DNA of 64,000 nucleotides from Amphimedon queenslandica. Its lineage: Eukaryota; Porifera; Demospongiae; Haplosclerida; Niphatidae. Location of the stretch: NCBI RefSeq assembly GCF_000090795.2, contig NW_003546299.1, positions 1 through 64,000 of the forward strand. Direction: 5' to 3'. Made by a program: the position numbers and the translations under genes. The notes beneath the pieces were generated by a model. It saw only the letters and a list, made by a program, of their open reading frames with translations. It did no database searches and was not told where the DNA came from. Of the stretch, positions 47,402 through 58,149 are shown piece after piece (position 1 is the stretch's first letter; the number at the start of each line of letters is the position of its first letter).

Positions 47402-48526
47402 ATGAACAACAGCAGTCTAGAATCATCATATGCATGCGGCCTTCCAGAAGACTTTCCACCATCCCTCAATATTCCTCCTGCTATCAATTATATCCAGGCA
47501 GGTATTGCTCTAGTAACAGGTATCATTGGATTATTACTGAACATTTTCATACTGTTCATCATTATCAAATATCGCAGTCTTCGCCAGCGTCTCATGTACA
47601 TTGCAATACAAATTTCTATAGTCGAGATTGCCTATTCATTACTTGTTCCTCCTGCAATCTTTATATCTGGTATTGCTAGGGAATGGCTGCTGGGTGAGGC
47701 TATGTGCAACATTTTAGGCATCGTCAATGATGGATTCGCATATTTCAGATTTATGATGACTTTTATCTTAACTCTTGATCGATTCATTTCCATTTTTGCA
47801 CCGTTTTTCTATGAAAGAAACTCTAAAAAGATTCTATTTGGTTTGCACGGTCTAGTTTACTGTACGACATTTTTCCGAGTTCTGCTTCCAATCAACGGAA
47901 TAATGAGCTGCTATGTGTATGTTAGTACTAACAAGATCTGTACGGCATTCAGTGGTTGCTCACTGGGATGCTATTACTTTGTGTTCGTTAGTATTATTCT
48001 TATTATTGTAGTTGGAGCCTTACTGCCTTTATCCATGTATGTTATTTTATTTATCAAGGCTTACCGAGTCAAAAAAGCAACAAAGAAAATGGTACCAGCT
48101 CCAAGTACCCCATCCGAGGAAATGAAGAGCTGCACATCACAAAAGGGATCTGTAGTCTATCCAGAGCTAGCCAGTGCTCCTTCTGCATTTGACGATGACC
48201 TTACTGATCAGAAAACTAAACGGCAAATCAGACCTTCCGTTACATCAAGCAAGTCAAGACACCTTTCGCTGTCTGCAGAAAACAAGAAAAGCCTCCAAGT
48301 TACAATCACAATGTTTATACTTCTGCTGTCTGTCATTGGATGCACGAGCCCTGCTTTTGTCCTCTACATGGTTCAGTTTCTCTCCCTTCATGACCAGAAA
48401 ACGTTTTTCATTTTGATAATGCTCCTTGGGAGGACAAGCTTCAATAGCATACCAGTCGTTGATGCCATTGCTATCATGAGGGATCAGCAATTCAGAAAGT
48501 CCATCAAGCTCTGCTTCAGGCGCTAA
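47402..48526 (+). CDS. Intronless rhodopsin-like GPCR, paralogue B
   Basis: 374 residues starting MNNSSLESSY. The same family marks appear: CGLPEDFPPS, VTGIIGLLLNIFILF, LDRFISIFAPFFY, GCTSPAFVLYMVQF and GRTSFNSIPVVDAIAIM. The third intracellular loop is much longer than in paralogue A and is rich in Ser, Thr and basic residues, so it is a likely site for phosphorylation and G-protein selection. The first five helices and the helix 6-7 block are nearly identical to A, while loop 3 and the tail have diverged. It ends with a short basic tail (FRKSIKLCFRR). Confidence 0.86.
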   Translation: MNNSSLESSYACGLPEDFPPSLNIPPAINYIQAGIALVTGIIGLLLNIFILFIIIKYRSLRQRLMYIAIQISIVEIAYSLLVPPAIFISGIAREWLLGEAMCNILGIVNDGFAYFRFMMTFILTLDRFISIFAPFFYERNSKKILFGLHGLVYCTTFFRVLLPINGIMSCYVYVSTNKICTAFSGCSLGCYYFVFVSIILIIVVGALLPLSMYVILFIKAYRVKKATKKMVPAPSTPSEEMKSCTSQKGSVVYPELASAPSAFDDDLTDQKTKRQIRPSVTSSKSRHLSLSAENKKSLQVTITMFILLLSVIGCTSPAFVLYMVQFLSLHDQKTFFILIMLLGRTSFNSIPVVDAIAIMRDQQFRKSIKLCFRR

Positions 48527-48895
48527 TGATGAACCATTTTCCCTTGAACCAAGAGACAATTACATTTGAACTGATCTGTTAATGTAGTGTTTTGTGTTTT
48601 GTAGTTAGTGTTAATATTTTAGCAACAAAATGAAACTAAGTTTCAAAGTAACCAATAATATAATGCCAGACATAGTTAACATGAAGCAGAGTAGACTACA
48701 TGCACCAAGAGTTAGGCTAGTTTTCTTGCTGCATCTTTGTACTAGACATTACCCAGTCCAAGTACTTTTTGGAGCCATGATTTATCTGTGCAGAATAAAA
48801 TACATTTATAGCTACAGCTACATGGCATTATTTTTGTCAAATTTAAGCTAAATCACATTGCACATTTTCTGCATGCATAATACTTAATTACTCAG
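48527..48895. other. GPCR B 3' region
   Basis: Convergent spacer holding the GPCR B and CutA 3' UTRs. No gene or element is seen. Confidence 0.5.
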
Positions 48896-49496
48896 CTATA
48901 CCTCAGTTGAAATCACTTCTGGTACATCATATGGATGATTTTGTTCAATAAAACTAGTTAACGAGCTAATCTGATCTTTTGAAGTCTTAACAACCTACAG
49001 ACAGGATATTATTATTATTATTATTATTAATATTATAACCATTAGGAATTCGCTGTCTTCTTGTAATTCGCCCTCCCATTCATATCTACAATTATATATA
49101 TTAAATCGAGATAATTATTATTTTTGATTTTTTGTTTCAACTAATCAACTCACATTGATGTTATTTGTGGTATGATGTTAACGCATGCTGCTAGCCTGGA
49201 CCTTAAAATATTTCTGAAAAAAATTATAATTATTTTCAGTTTTCAAAGACTTTAAATTTGAACTTCCACCTATGATTTATGCTACCATTACGGCATTACC
49301 TGCTCAAATCTCTGGCAACCTCCATAGAGGGACACGTGACAAAAGTAACTAAACACGATGAGGTAGACGTGCTCGACATTTTCGCCTGAATATTATAACC
49401 TGCTGTAACCAATGGCAGGTAGGAACAGCGATAAGTCAATGAGGACTTAGTGGAATCACACAGTACAGGGATACGTCTCAAAAGAAACTGAAGCAT
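48896..49496 (-). CDS. CUTA: CutA family protein
   Basis: CutA proteins are trimeric ferredoxin-like-fold proteins linked to divalent-metal tolerance; in animals a form helps anchor acetylcholinesterase. Exon 1 (49496-49300) encodes a hydrophobic and basic leader that could target a membrane or mitochondria, then CLVTFVTCPSMEVARDLSR. Further exons give LAACVNIIPQITS, IYEWEGELQEDSEFLM, and VVKTSKDQISSLTSF followed by EQNHPYDVPEVI, which are the CutA signature segments. The frame ends STEV and stop at 48898-48896. The sequence lacks the usual extension after HPYEVPEVI, so the last beta strand is shortened. An internal Met (MSSTSTS) could start a leaderless form. Confidence 0.9.
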
Positions 49497-49600
49497 CAAA
49501 ATCTTAATATTTTAATTTTTTTGTTCATTATAAAGAAAAGAGGAGGTGAAAAGGAGGAGCATCTTAATTTAAATTTTAGTGTATTTTTAAATATTTTCTA

Positions 49601-51387
49601 TCAACGTCTTTCTCTACTCCTGCTCCTACTGCGTCCTCTTGACCTATAATAATATTGATTAAACGCATTGTCACTCTTCTCTCTCTTACCCATTGTATCT
49701 ATCTCTTTCGCGTCTGTCTTGATTAGAATAACTTCTCCTCTGCGATCTATCCCTGTCTCTATCTCTATCTCTGCTTCTATTCCTATCTCTGTCCCTGCTT
49801 CTGTCTCTATCTCTGTCTCTGCTTCTCTCTCTGTCCCTATCCCTGCTTCTCTCTCTGTCTCTATCCCTGTCTCTGTTTCTTTCACCATCCTCGGTATCTT
49901 TTAATGGTCTTTCTCTACTACGGCTCCTATTCATTAAAAACATGATTACGTTGCTATACCAAAGCATTCCCAAAAACAAACCTGCTCCTTCTCATCTTCC
50001 TCTCTTCTCTTTCCTTCTCCAACCGTTCTTTCTTCTTTGCTATGATCTCCTAAAAAAACCAGGGGAGTCCATTACTCTCCCTTACTCTCACTTACTTCCA
50101 AGGACTCCATCTTCTCCCTTATCTGAACAAACCCCATGTGAAGCTTCCCACCAAAATGATCAGCCAACCTTTAACAAAAAAAAAAACAGCAATAGCACAT
50201 GATCAAATCAGAGCCACACATTAATTTTAAGCCAATAACACTGCCTGAGCATACTCACCTTCTATCATTATCATACATACTAAGAAATGCCCCACAAACT
50301 TCACAGGCTCTCAGTTTCTGCTGCTGCTGTGCATGACGAGGCAAATGAGAGTGATATTCGTCCTCAAGTTTCTTCTTTTTCAATTTGATCTCTTCGACTT
50401 GTTGGAGGACAAGTAGAGACTCGTCAATGTTGCCCTCGCTCCCTAGGGCCTCCGACTTTGTGACCTTCTCGCCAATAAGGACAGCACACTCGTGAATCTC
50501 TTGAGCCTTGGGAGAGAAAGGAGCAAGAGTGTTGGGATAAAAAAATAAAACAAAAGAGGAAAGAAGGTTCAGTAATGTTTATAAAATATCCCAATTACTA
50601 GTTTTTGCTGGACTGTGTCTTCCTCAACATTTTCGATCCTTTTCTTGTTGGTTTCGATCTTCCTCTCGTTCTCTTTGATAAACGACTGAAGATACTCCAA
50701 AACTTCTTCCTCGTAGTGATAATCCCGTCTTTGCTGTGCTCTCTCGTACTCATTCTTCAATGCAATTGAGTGTATTTTATTGCAATCACCCATCTCTTCA
50801 CGCTGTGGTTTGCAATAGAGGAGACAAAATTCAGAATAGCCTAATCCAGCCATTATTAACAATAATGATAGCTTACAGTATTAATAAAGAGCTCGTTTAT
50901 ACATATGCCCAATAAAAATGGCCGACAGACGTCAGAATCAGAAAAGCGTCTCTCTTTATTTTTATCGTTTCCTAGAGGAAGGGAAATGGTCTACAGAATC
51001 AGGTACGGTAGAGATAATAAAAGTTTAAGCACACATTGAAACATAAATAACGTATAATAATAATAATGTAATGTATACATGTTTTTATAGCCTTGTCCCT
51101 ACCCATTCGTCCCTCCCACCTAAAATGTCGTGCTTTGGTTAACTCACGGCCACTATAACTCACGTCAATTAACAGTGATCATAACACAAGGAATGAATCA
51201 TTTCATTAACACAATTAATCAAAGGTCTGATCTGTAGTATTGTATATACTGTGTATAGAAAACAGTGGGTGTGGTCAAGGACATAATAGTGCCTCCTTCT
51301 GGAAAGTTGTCATTTTAAAAACTCACCGTCTCTATTCTGTCCCATTAGTTGGTCTAACATCTTACTCATCTGATCACGAGCAGACAT
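49601..51387 (-). CDS. LUC7L: LUC7-like U1 snRNP splicing factor
   Basis: LUC7 proteins associate with U1 snRNP and affect 5' splice-site choice. The start at 51387 reads [20 protein letters not shown], the LUC7 N-terminus. Then come [18 protein letters not shown] (first zinc-finger half), [19 protein letters not shown], a coiled-coil stretch ([20 protein letters not shown]), [33 protein letters not shown] (second zinc finger), [17 protein letters not shown] and [16 protein letters not shown]. The tail is a long Arg/Asp/Ser low-complexity RS-like domain ([13 protein letters not shown] repeats) ending SRSRSRERR. It is divergent from the Kunitz-like gene by 276 bp. Confidence 0.93.
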
Positions 51388-51663
51388 CTTCTGTTTTTAT
51401 CTTCTTCTAGTTTGTGAGCCCCTCCACTTTCCACCATCAAAAACTCATTCACCACAGTCTGCGCATGCGCACTTGATGCAACCGCCGGTTTATACAGTGA
51501 TTAAATCTGGTTCCTAACATGAGAATTTCAGTATAGAATCTAACCCAGTTTCGGCGTCTGGGCTGCGTGTTCACACGATGCATTGACTGCAAAAGGAATC
51601 ATAGGATAGTCACAAGACATAAACACACAGTCATTTACCACTGGAGGAAGAAAGGAATAAACC

Positions 51664-52611
51664 ATGGCTTTATTACTATTACTAACTGCTGTCATTCTTG
51701 GTAAAAATAGCTGTAATTTTCTCTTTATTCTTCTTTCTCTCAATAGTTTCAGCCCAAGGTGTTCTGACTGTTCTCTCTCAATGTACTGGTAGTAAAATAT
51801 GCCTTCTTTACAAAACTGGTAATAATGAAAAGGGATCCCCTATTGCAACAAAATCTTCATACTTTTGGTACGACCCTCTCGTCAAGAACTGTGTGCTGCT
51901 TGAGGAAGATTGCTCGATACGTAACGAAAATTCAACTTTCACTTCACTCGAGAATTGTCGGAATATTTGCAAAGGTATCAAGAAATTAGAAATTATAATA
52001 TTTATATTTTAATTAGTCCCACTGGATCCAGTCAAAAATTGTAATGATGACAACAAACTTGGCAATTGCGATGAAGGTAGATTAAGTATAGTATTATCTT
52101 TATGCACTTTGTAAAGTAAACACAGAACAATAATAGTTATTGTTGTTCTAAGACTATCGATTAATCTTGTCATTATTTTGATTTAATAGATTTACCACCA
52201 ACTTCAACCAGAACCACAAATCATTCATCAAAGAGGAACTACATGTCAATAGTTGTAGCTGTTTCTGGCAGTGTTGGCGTCATAGCTCTTGTTGCAATCA
52301 TGATAGCAACAGCATTTTCATTGAAGAGACGAAAGACGACTGTAAATCGTAGGAAGTGAGTTCTTAAAAATAAAATATATATATTTTAGATAGTAATGTT
52401 TAATGCTAAGCTTGAGAGTTTGTTTTTGATTCATTTTTGACACATGCTTTTATTTTTGTTGTGTCTTCCTCTTATTCTACACAGGAAGCTAGACAACATG
52501 CTGACAATGCTTTCAGATCCCAACGGTAATTCTAGTAGCGATGATGATCTCTTTGGAGATGATCCAGAAGACGACAACCTCTTTGATAGATTAGAGCGCC
52601 AGCACTTGTGA
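51664..52611 (+). CDS. Kunitz-like type I membrane protein
   Basis: Five short exons: 51664 onward (signal peptide MALLLLLTAVIL), about 51748-51975, about 52018-52078, about 52190-52356 and 52486-52611. The extracellular part has six cysteines in Kunitz order (SQC, KIC, YFWYDPLVKNC, EEDC, LENC, RNIC), with the typical FWYDPxxKxC and N-x-TFTSLENC segments. The GPC reactive loop is missing and the C1-C2 spacing is shortened, so protease inhibition is doubtful. A transmembrane helix (SIVVAVSGSVGVIALVAIM) is followed by KRRK and an acidic tail (SDDDLFGDDPEDDN). It is probably a cell-surface protein. No orthologue recognised. Confidence 0.78.
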
Positions 52612-52877
52612 CAATAAGAAATTATTATTTATCCATTATAGTGTGTTTCCTGGAGTAATGCATCACCCTGTAATACACAATACTATATTCATGCTCATAC
52701 CTATTGCCTATTAATATAATACAGGTGAATGAGAAATGATGTTCTCAAGCAATGCGCGAACACCGACTGTATTGTACAATAGACACTAATGCATCTTATT
52801 GTTAATGTAATTTTAATGTACCTCCTATTGATGATAGTGTGTGTTAGTGTCTGTGTGTAAGTGTATGATAATGTAGC
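52612..52877. other. Convergent 3' spacer Kunitz/CFAP52
   Basis: 3' UTRs only; AT-rich, with a GTGTGTGTTAGTGTC simple tract. No gene is seen. Confidence 0.5.
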
Positions 52878-55800
52878 TCATTCAGTCTCTACATTAGGAG
52901 CAGGTGTTCCTTCTTCTCTTTCTCCCTCTTTTTCCTCTTCCTCCTCTTCTTGCTTGATGACAGTTTCTCCGTCTCCCTCTTCTTCTCTCTCCTCTTCTTC
53001 TTTCTCTTCTTCTTCGTCTGTTATTGGCTTCTCGTTCGGTTCAGTTGATCCTGTTACCTTTCCTTCTGCTCCTTCCTCTTCATTCTCCAGTAGATGCACA
53101 GGCATCCTCCATCGGATTATTGCACCATCAGCACTTACACTGACAATGTGGCGGCCATCTGGAGACACTTTGACGCGATTAATCTCTCCGCTATGACCAA
53201 TGCCTACATGAACAAAACAAAAATTAGCATAATTATTAATAAATTATCATATTATATTACTGACCTATGTGCGTGACTTCTCCTTCGTTATACTTCCACA
53301 ATTTAATGAGCTTGTCGCTGCTCCCAGTCACAAAGAGGTTCTGGCACATATCCATTCCATTGATGCTCCCAGTCTGAGATCCCTCCAGCTCTCTTATCTG
53401 TGACCCATCGTAAGTCTCCCAGTAACCAATTTTACGATCTGTCCCTCCAGTTATGACTTGGCATTCTTGAAGATCGTAACAAATTGCTTTGAATAGTGTA
53501 TTAGCAAATAACACTTGAGCTCTTGTATTCTTACTGTACAAGGAAGATACACACATTATTAAACTTATACACTAACTAATGTACATGTATAAGTATTGAT
53601 GCACAAGTATAGCTATTGAAGCTATTATTGTACAATATATGTAGGTTCACTAGCTACCTAATCTCACTCAATCACTTACACTAGGTCCCAGATGATGCAT
53701 GTTCCGTCTGTAGATGCTGTCACACACTGGTTGTTATAAAAACAAAAAATAATTCCTTCACTAAAGGGCAGACAAAAAATACTTACTTCCAAATCATCTC
53801 TTCTGATTTTGATGCAAGAAATAGCTCCTAAAAGAGTTGAAAAAATAGATAATTATTGTATGAATTTTTTGTCTAGGAGAGAATTTTTTATTCTAATATT
53901 ATTTTTTTCTGATACATATACATGTATGCAATAAAATTAATGTTCTTAATTTGTGCATGAATTACAGTCATAATTGGTTTTTTATGGTTGCTCTAAAATC
54001 GGGTTTAACAGCCTGTACTATAGTACAGGGACATCGGCCAAATTTCATCAAAAATAAAAAGTTGAGAATTTTTTATTTTTATAATATTTTCTGATGCATA
54101 TACATGTACTTATGTTGCATAGAAAGTTTCAGCTGATTCTGATCAAAATTAAATTTTTTATGAATTTTTAAAGTTGCTCCAAAATCAGGCTTAACACCCT
54201 GTACTATAGTACAGGGACATCAGCCAAATTTCGTCAAAAATAAAAAGTTGAGAATTTTTCATTTTTATAATTTTTTCTGATGCATATACATGTGCTTATG
54301 TTGCGTAGAAAGTTTCAGCTGATTCTGATCAAAATTAAATTTTTTATGAATTTTTAAAGTTGCTCCAAAATCAGGCTTAACACCCTGTACTATAGTAAAG
54401 GGACATCAGCCAAATTTCGTCAAAAATAAAAAGTTGAGAATTTTTTATTTTTATAATATTTTCTGATGCATATACATGTACTTATGTTGCGTAGAAAGTT
54501 TCAGCTGATTCTGATCAAAGTTAAATTTTTTATGAATTTTTAAAGTTGCTCCAAAATCAGGCTTAACACCCTGTACTATATAGTACAGGGACATCAGCCA
54601 AATTTCGTCAAAAATAAAAAGTTGAGAATTTTTTATTTTTATAATATTTTCTGATGCATATACATGTACTTATGTTGCGTAGAAAGTTTCAGCTGATTCT
54701 GATCAAAATTAAATTTTTTATGAATTTTTAAAGTTGCTCCAAAATCAGGCTTAACACCCTGTACTATAGTAAAGGGACATCAGTCAAATTTTGTCAAAAA
54801 TAAAAAGTTGAGAATTTTTTTTATCATTTTTTCTGATGCATATACAAGTACATGTACTTATGTTGCATAAAATTTGAGCTGATTTTGATCAAAATTGGAT
54901 TTTTTACAAATTTTTGAAAGTTGCTACCAAAGACCCCAATCATAATAGAAACAATACTACATGTGCATACCTTTGTGTTCTTTAAGTGCAATCTTCATTT
55001 TCTGATTGTTGGCTGAAAATATATCCCATATTCTAACCTGGCCCTCTCCTCCTCCACTTATAATTGACTTACTGTTTGAAGTGACCGACAACGCTGTTAC
55101 ACCCTAAACAGAATGTTTACACAAAAACAACTCTCAGTGACATTAATTCAATAAAGCAGATTGCGTACGTCATATAATACAGGAATTGTACATGAATGCT
55201 CATACAATAATTGCTTGCACATATACCACTATGAATGAAACTTTATCATGAGCTAAATCACATGTAATGCAATTTAATATTGTGTTATTCCATGTGACAT
55301 ACTTGTACTATGCACAATTGCACATGCACATGTAAATTATCAAGCATTTGTACACAAAATGAATTTATTTCTACCATACCTTGCTGTGTGCATTGTGAAT
55401 TGTATAGGCTGGTTTGCCACTCTCGGGCAAAAACACTCTTATTTTTCCATCATCCCAACCTACAAAAAAATAATATTATAATACCTTTTTTCTTAGCTCT
55501 CAATCTTTAATTCCTATACTGACCTGTTATGATTCCCTTTCCATCAGGAGTGATCTCCAAAGCATTGCAGAGGAGGTTTGGTATTTGAATGCGGAGGAGC
55601 TCTTTGCTAGTGTTGGAATGCCATACCCTAACATCATTGTGACTACTGGTCGCAAACAACTCTGAAGATTCTCTAAAAAAAGAAATAATAGAATAGATAT
55701 ACACACACAATGTATGTGTATTGAAGAGCAGAGAAGGATGAAATTTAATTGATGCAGCAATTAATGTGGAAGAATATTCAATCCCAAAATATTATATAAT

Positions 55801-58029
55801 GTAATAATAGATCTTTATCAATACCTTGGAAAGCATATATCAGTGATGAGGTCTGCATGACAGGATCTGAGGAGCTCATATGTGAAATCATTAAACTGGA
55901 ACAAGTAGATTTGGGAAACAGACGTTCCAACGAGGAACTGATGACCGCTGCCTCTCACTGCTATGGAAGTGATGGATCCTTCGACTGTTGCAGACTTGAA
56001 GCATTTGTAAGTCTTTCCCCTCAAAGCAGCAACAGTTCCATTACCAGTTCCAATAAGGAAATCCCCAGACGGTAGTACTTTCAATACAGATACACCCTGT
56101 AAAGACACAGGAGTCAAAAAGGCTACAAAATATTGTCACTATTCAACTTTCTTGCTATCTTTCTCTCTCTCTCTCTCTTAATATAGAAGGTGGTAGCAAG
56201 GAAGGAGCCAAAAATATCTTGCAATTTTGGCTCTTTATTACCATTAATATTTCTTAACAACAAATTCTGCATTCTTATTTCCCTCAATGATATGCTCAAG
56301 GTTTTTAACTCCTTACCAGGCTGTACTTTTCTTTCTGTGGTCCATATTCTTTCAATAGACACGTGTTCACATTAACCAAAAGAGTGTCACCTGTACTTGT
56401 TCCACATAACATACTTGACCCATCGTCACACATCTATATGAAATATGAAACAAGATGGCATCATGAGCATAGTTGTATATAAAAATGGCAACAGATTTAT
56501 TAAGGAAACACTCTACAGGGCCGAGCCTCAGAGCTCTTTGTTCATTCTTTCATTCATTGTCTCATTCTCAGTTGATAAGGATGGCATGATTCCCCAAAAT
56601 AGGCTCAAACATGAAAATAATGGATTCGTATCGTACATGCCAGTTTATGTAGGAGTAACTGTTAAGTTAGTACACATGTTTTTATGAATATACGTTACTT
56701 AACCTATTTACAGGCATACCTCAATACTATTAATGATACGTTTGAGCTGGCCAAGGTTACAATCTGTTGGTACAACTTTACGAGTCTTCTCTGTCACGCA
56801 TACCTCCCATACTCGTAACGTGAGGCTATAGGAATTATAATGAGGATCCCGTGTTGTTTATCTATATTCCTTACTCTCCTCCTGTGGCTAGAATGCTATC
56901 GGATTTCTTACTAAAAGCAATCGTGTAGACATCTCCGGCGCTTTGCATGGCGGCTTCGTGTCCACAGAGTGCACACTTCTTCTCAAGATCCCAAATAACA
57001 AGACTATACAGGGAATGAGACTATAATAAAGGCCTTTTCACACTGGCCAAAGTAATGCGCATTGATGCACATTAATCTTGTTCACACTAGAGTGGTTTCA
57101 AATTGATGCGCATCAATGCGCATCACTCTCACTTCACCTGGAGAGGTGGATTGATGTGAAGTGATGCGCTTCGATCAATGTAAACCAATGGCAACAAGAA
57201 CACAAAATGATACATAATCCAGCTGCTAGTGTGAACACGATCAATGCGCATTATTTCAGCTGTATCAACAAAGCGCTTTGAAAATTGTGCCACCGTGAAA
57301 AGGCCTTAAAAGAGAGCATTAATTACATGTCATGCATACCTGTTATCGTCAGTCCCTCCTAGGGTCGCCAGGTATTTATCTGACGGTGAAAAAGCTATCG
57401 CCTGCACTTTAACCCGATGGAGGGTGAGTCGACAGTAGATCCTTTCGTCGTCGTCATTGAAACGCCAGACAATAGCGTCAGCTTTGAAACCCATGTGGGT
57501 CACCTATTAAACAATATATACATACAGTACATGCAATTCACATACATGTACATGTACATGTATATACATGCATCATTGGAGTATGCTGGACAAATACTAT
57601 GAGAATTACATGTATACAACATGAAAAGGAAATGTACATGTAGAATCATTTTACAGGTAGATTCACAAGACCATATGTCATTCAAGTGATGTACATGTAC
57701 ATGTACATGTACATGTAATTGACAGTAATTCTTACCTGGCCAGATGCCAAATACTGTCCAGAGGGTGAACAAGCCAAACAGGATATGTAGTTAGAGTGAC
57801 CGGCGAGGAATTGCTGCTTTTTAGAAGCAAGGTCTTGTATAATGACTGTACTGCCCAGTGGATAGATGATGTGTTCTCCTCCTGGATGTACATGGAGGCC
57901 ATTAGGCACACGACCTAATCAGGACGGGACATTGGAATTATTGATTCATAAACATGTCTAAATACCATTAAAGCCTATAGTATTGACCATTTCAAGCTGC
58001 TCAGAAGTTTTGTCTCCTCCTGCCATCAT
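52878..58029 (-). CDS. CFAP52: Cilia and flagella associated protein 52 (WDR16)
   Basis: WD40 double-propeller protein, a microtubule inner protein of motile-cilium doublets. The start exon at 58029 reads MMAGGDKTSEQLEMVNTIGF. Later exons give GLHVHPGGEHIIYPLGSTVI, FLAGHSNYISCLACSPSGQY, LHRVKVQAIAFSPSDKYLA, GHQFLVGTSVSQIYLFQF, SELFATSSHNDVRVWHS and ELLRIQIPNLLCNALEITPD. After these come ANTLFKAICYDLQECQVITG, GTDRKIGYWETYDGSQIREL, EGSQTGSINGMDMCQNLF, YNEGEVTHIG and DGRHIVSVSADGAIIRWRMP. The order and wording follow human CFAP52 to its normal end. An acidic tail of about 70 residues (EEEEKEEEEREEEGDGE type) follows and is absent from the human protein. One intron carries the largest palindromic repeat array. 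It is head-to-head with GPCR C, with 120 bp between ATGs. Confidence 0.94.
53860..54935. repeat. 186-bp palindromic tandem repeat, largest array (CFAP52 intron)
   Basis: Five to six units, opposite to CFAP52 transcription. Core positions: 54011 (first base changed), 54197, 54383, 54569 and 54757, giving spacings of 186, 186, 186 and 188 bp. The last step is lengthened by an inserted TA in the 54569 core. Units 3 and 5 carry TAGTAAAGGG, breaking the palindrome at one base. Units within this array are far more alike than they are to units in other genes. Confidence 0.92.
57025..57309. mobile_element. 285-bp miniature inverted-repeat element (CFAP52 intron)
   Basis: The ends TAAAGGCCTTTTCACACTGGC and GTGAAAAGGCCTTAA are inverted repeats with TTAA-like flanks. 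The interior contains several copies of TGATGCGCATCAATGCGCAT, which are themselves self-complementary. Non-coding. Confidence 0.75.
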
Positions 58030-58149
58030 TTTTGATTGTTTGAATAGCAAAGTTGTCAAGGAGACGAGGCCACGCCCTACTTTTTTGCGTAGGCGGGATT
58101 AGGTATTTTAGGCTGGAATTTCAGTATCTGGCAGAGAAGCAAATTGATA

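Noticed and set aside
49668-49904. Ser/Ile/Pro-rich frame on the plus strand
   Set aside because: Antisense shadow of the LUC7 Arg/Asp/Ser tail.
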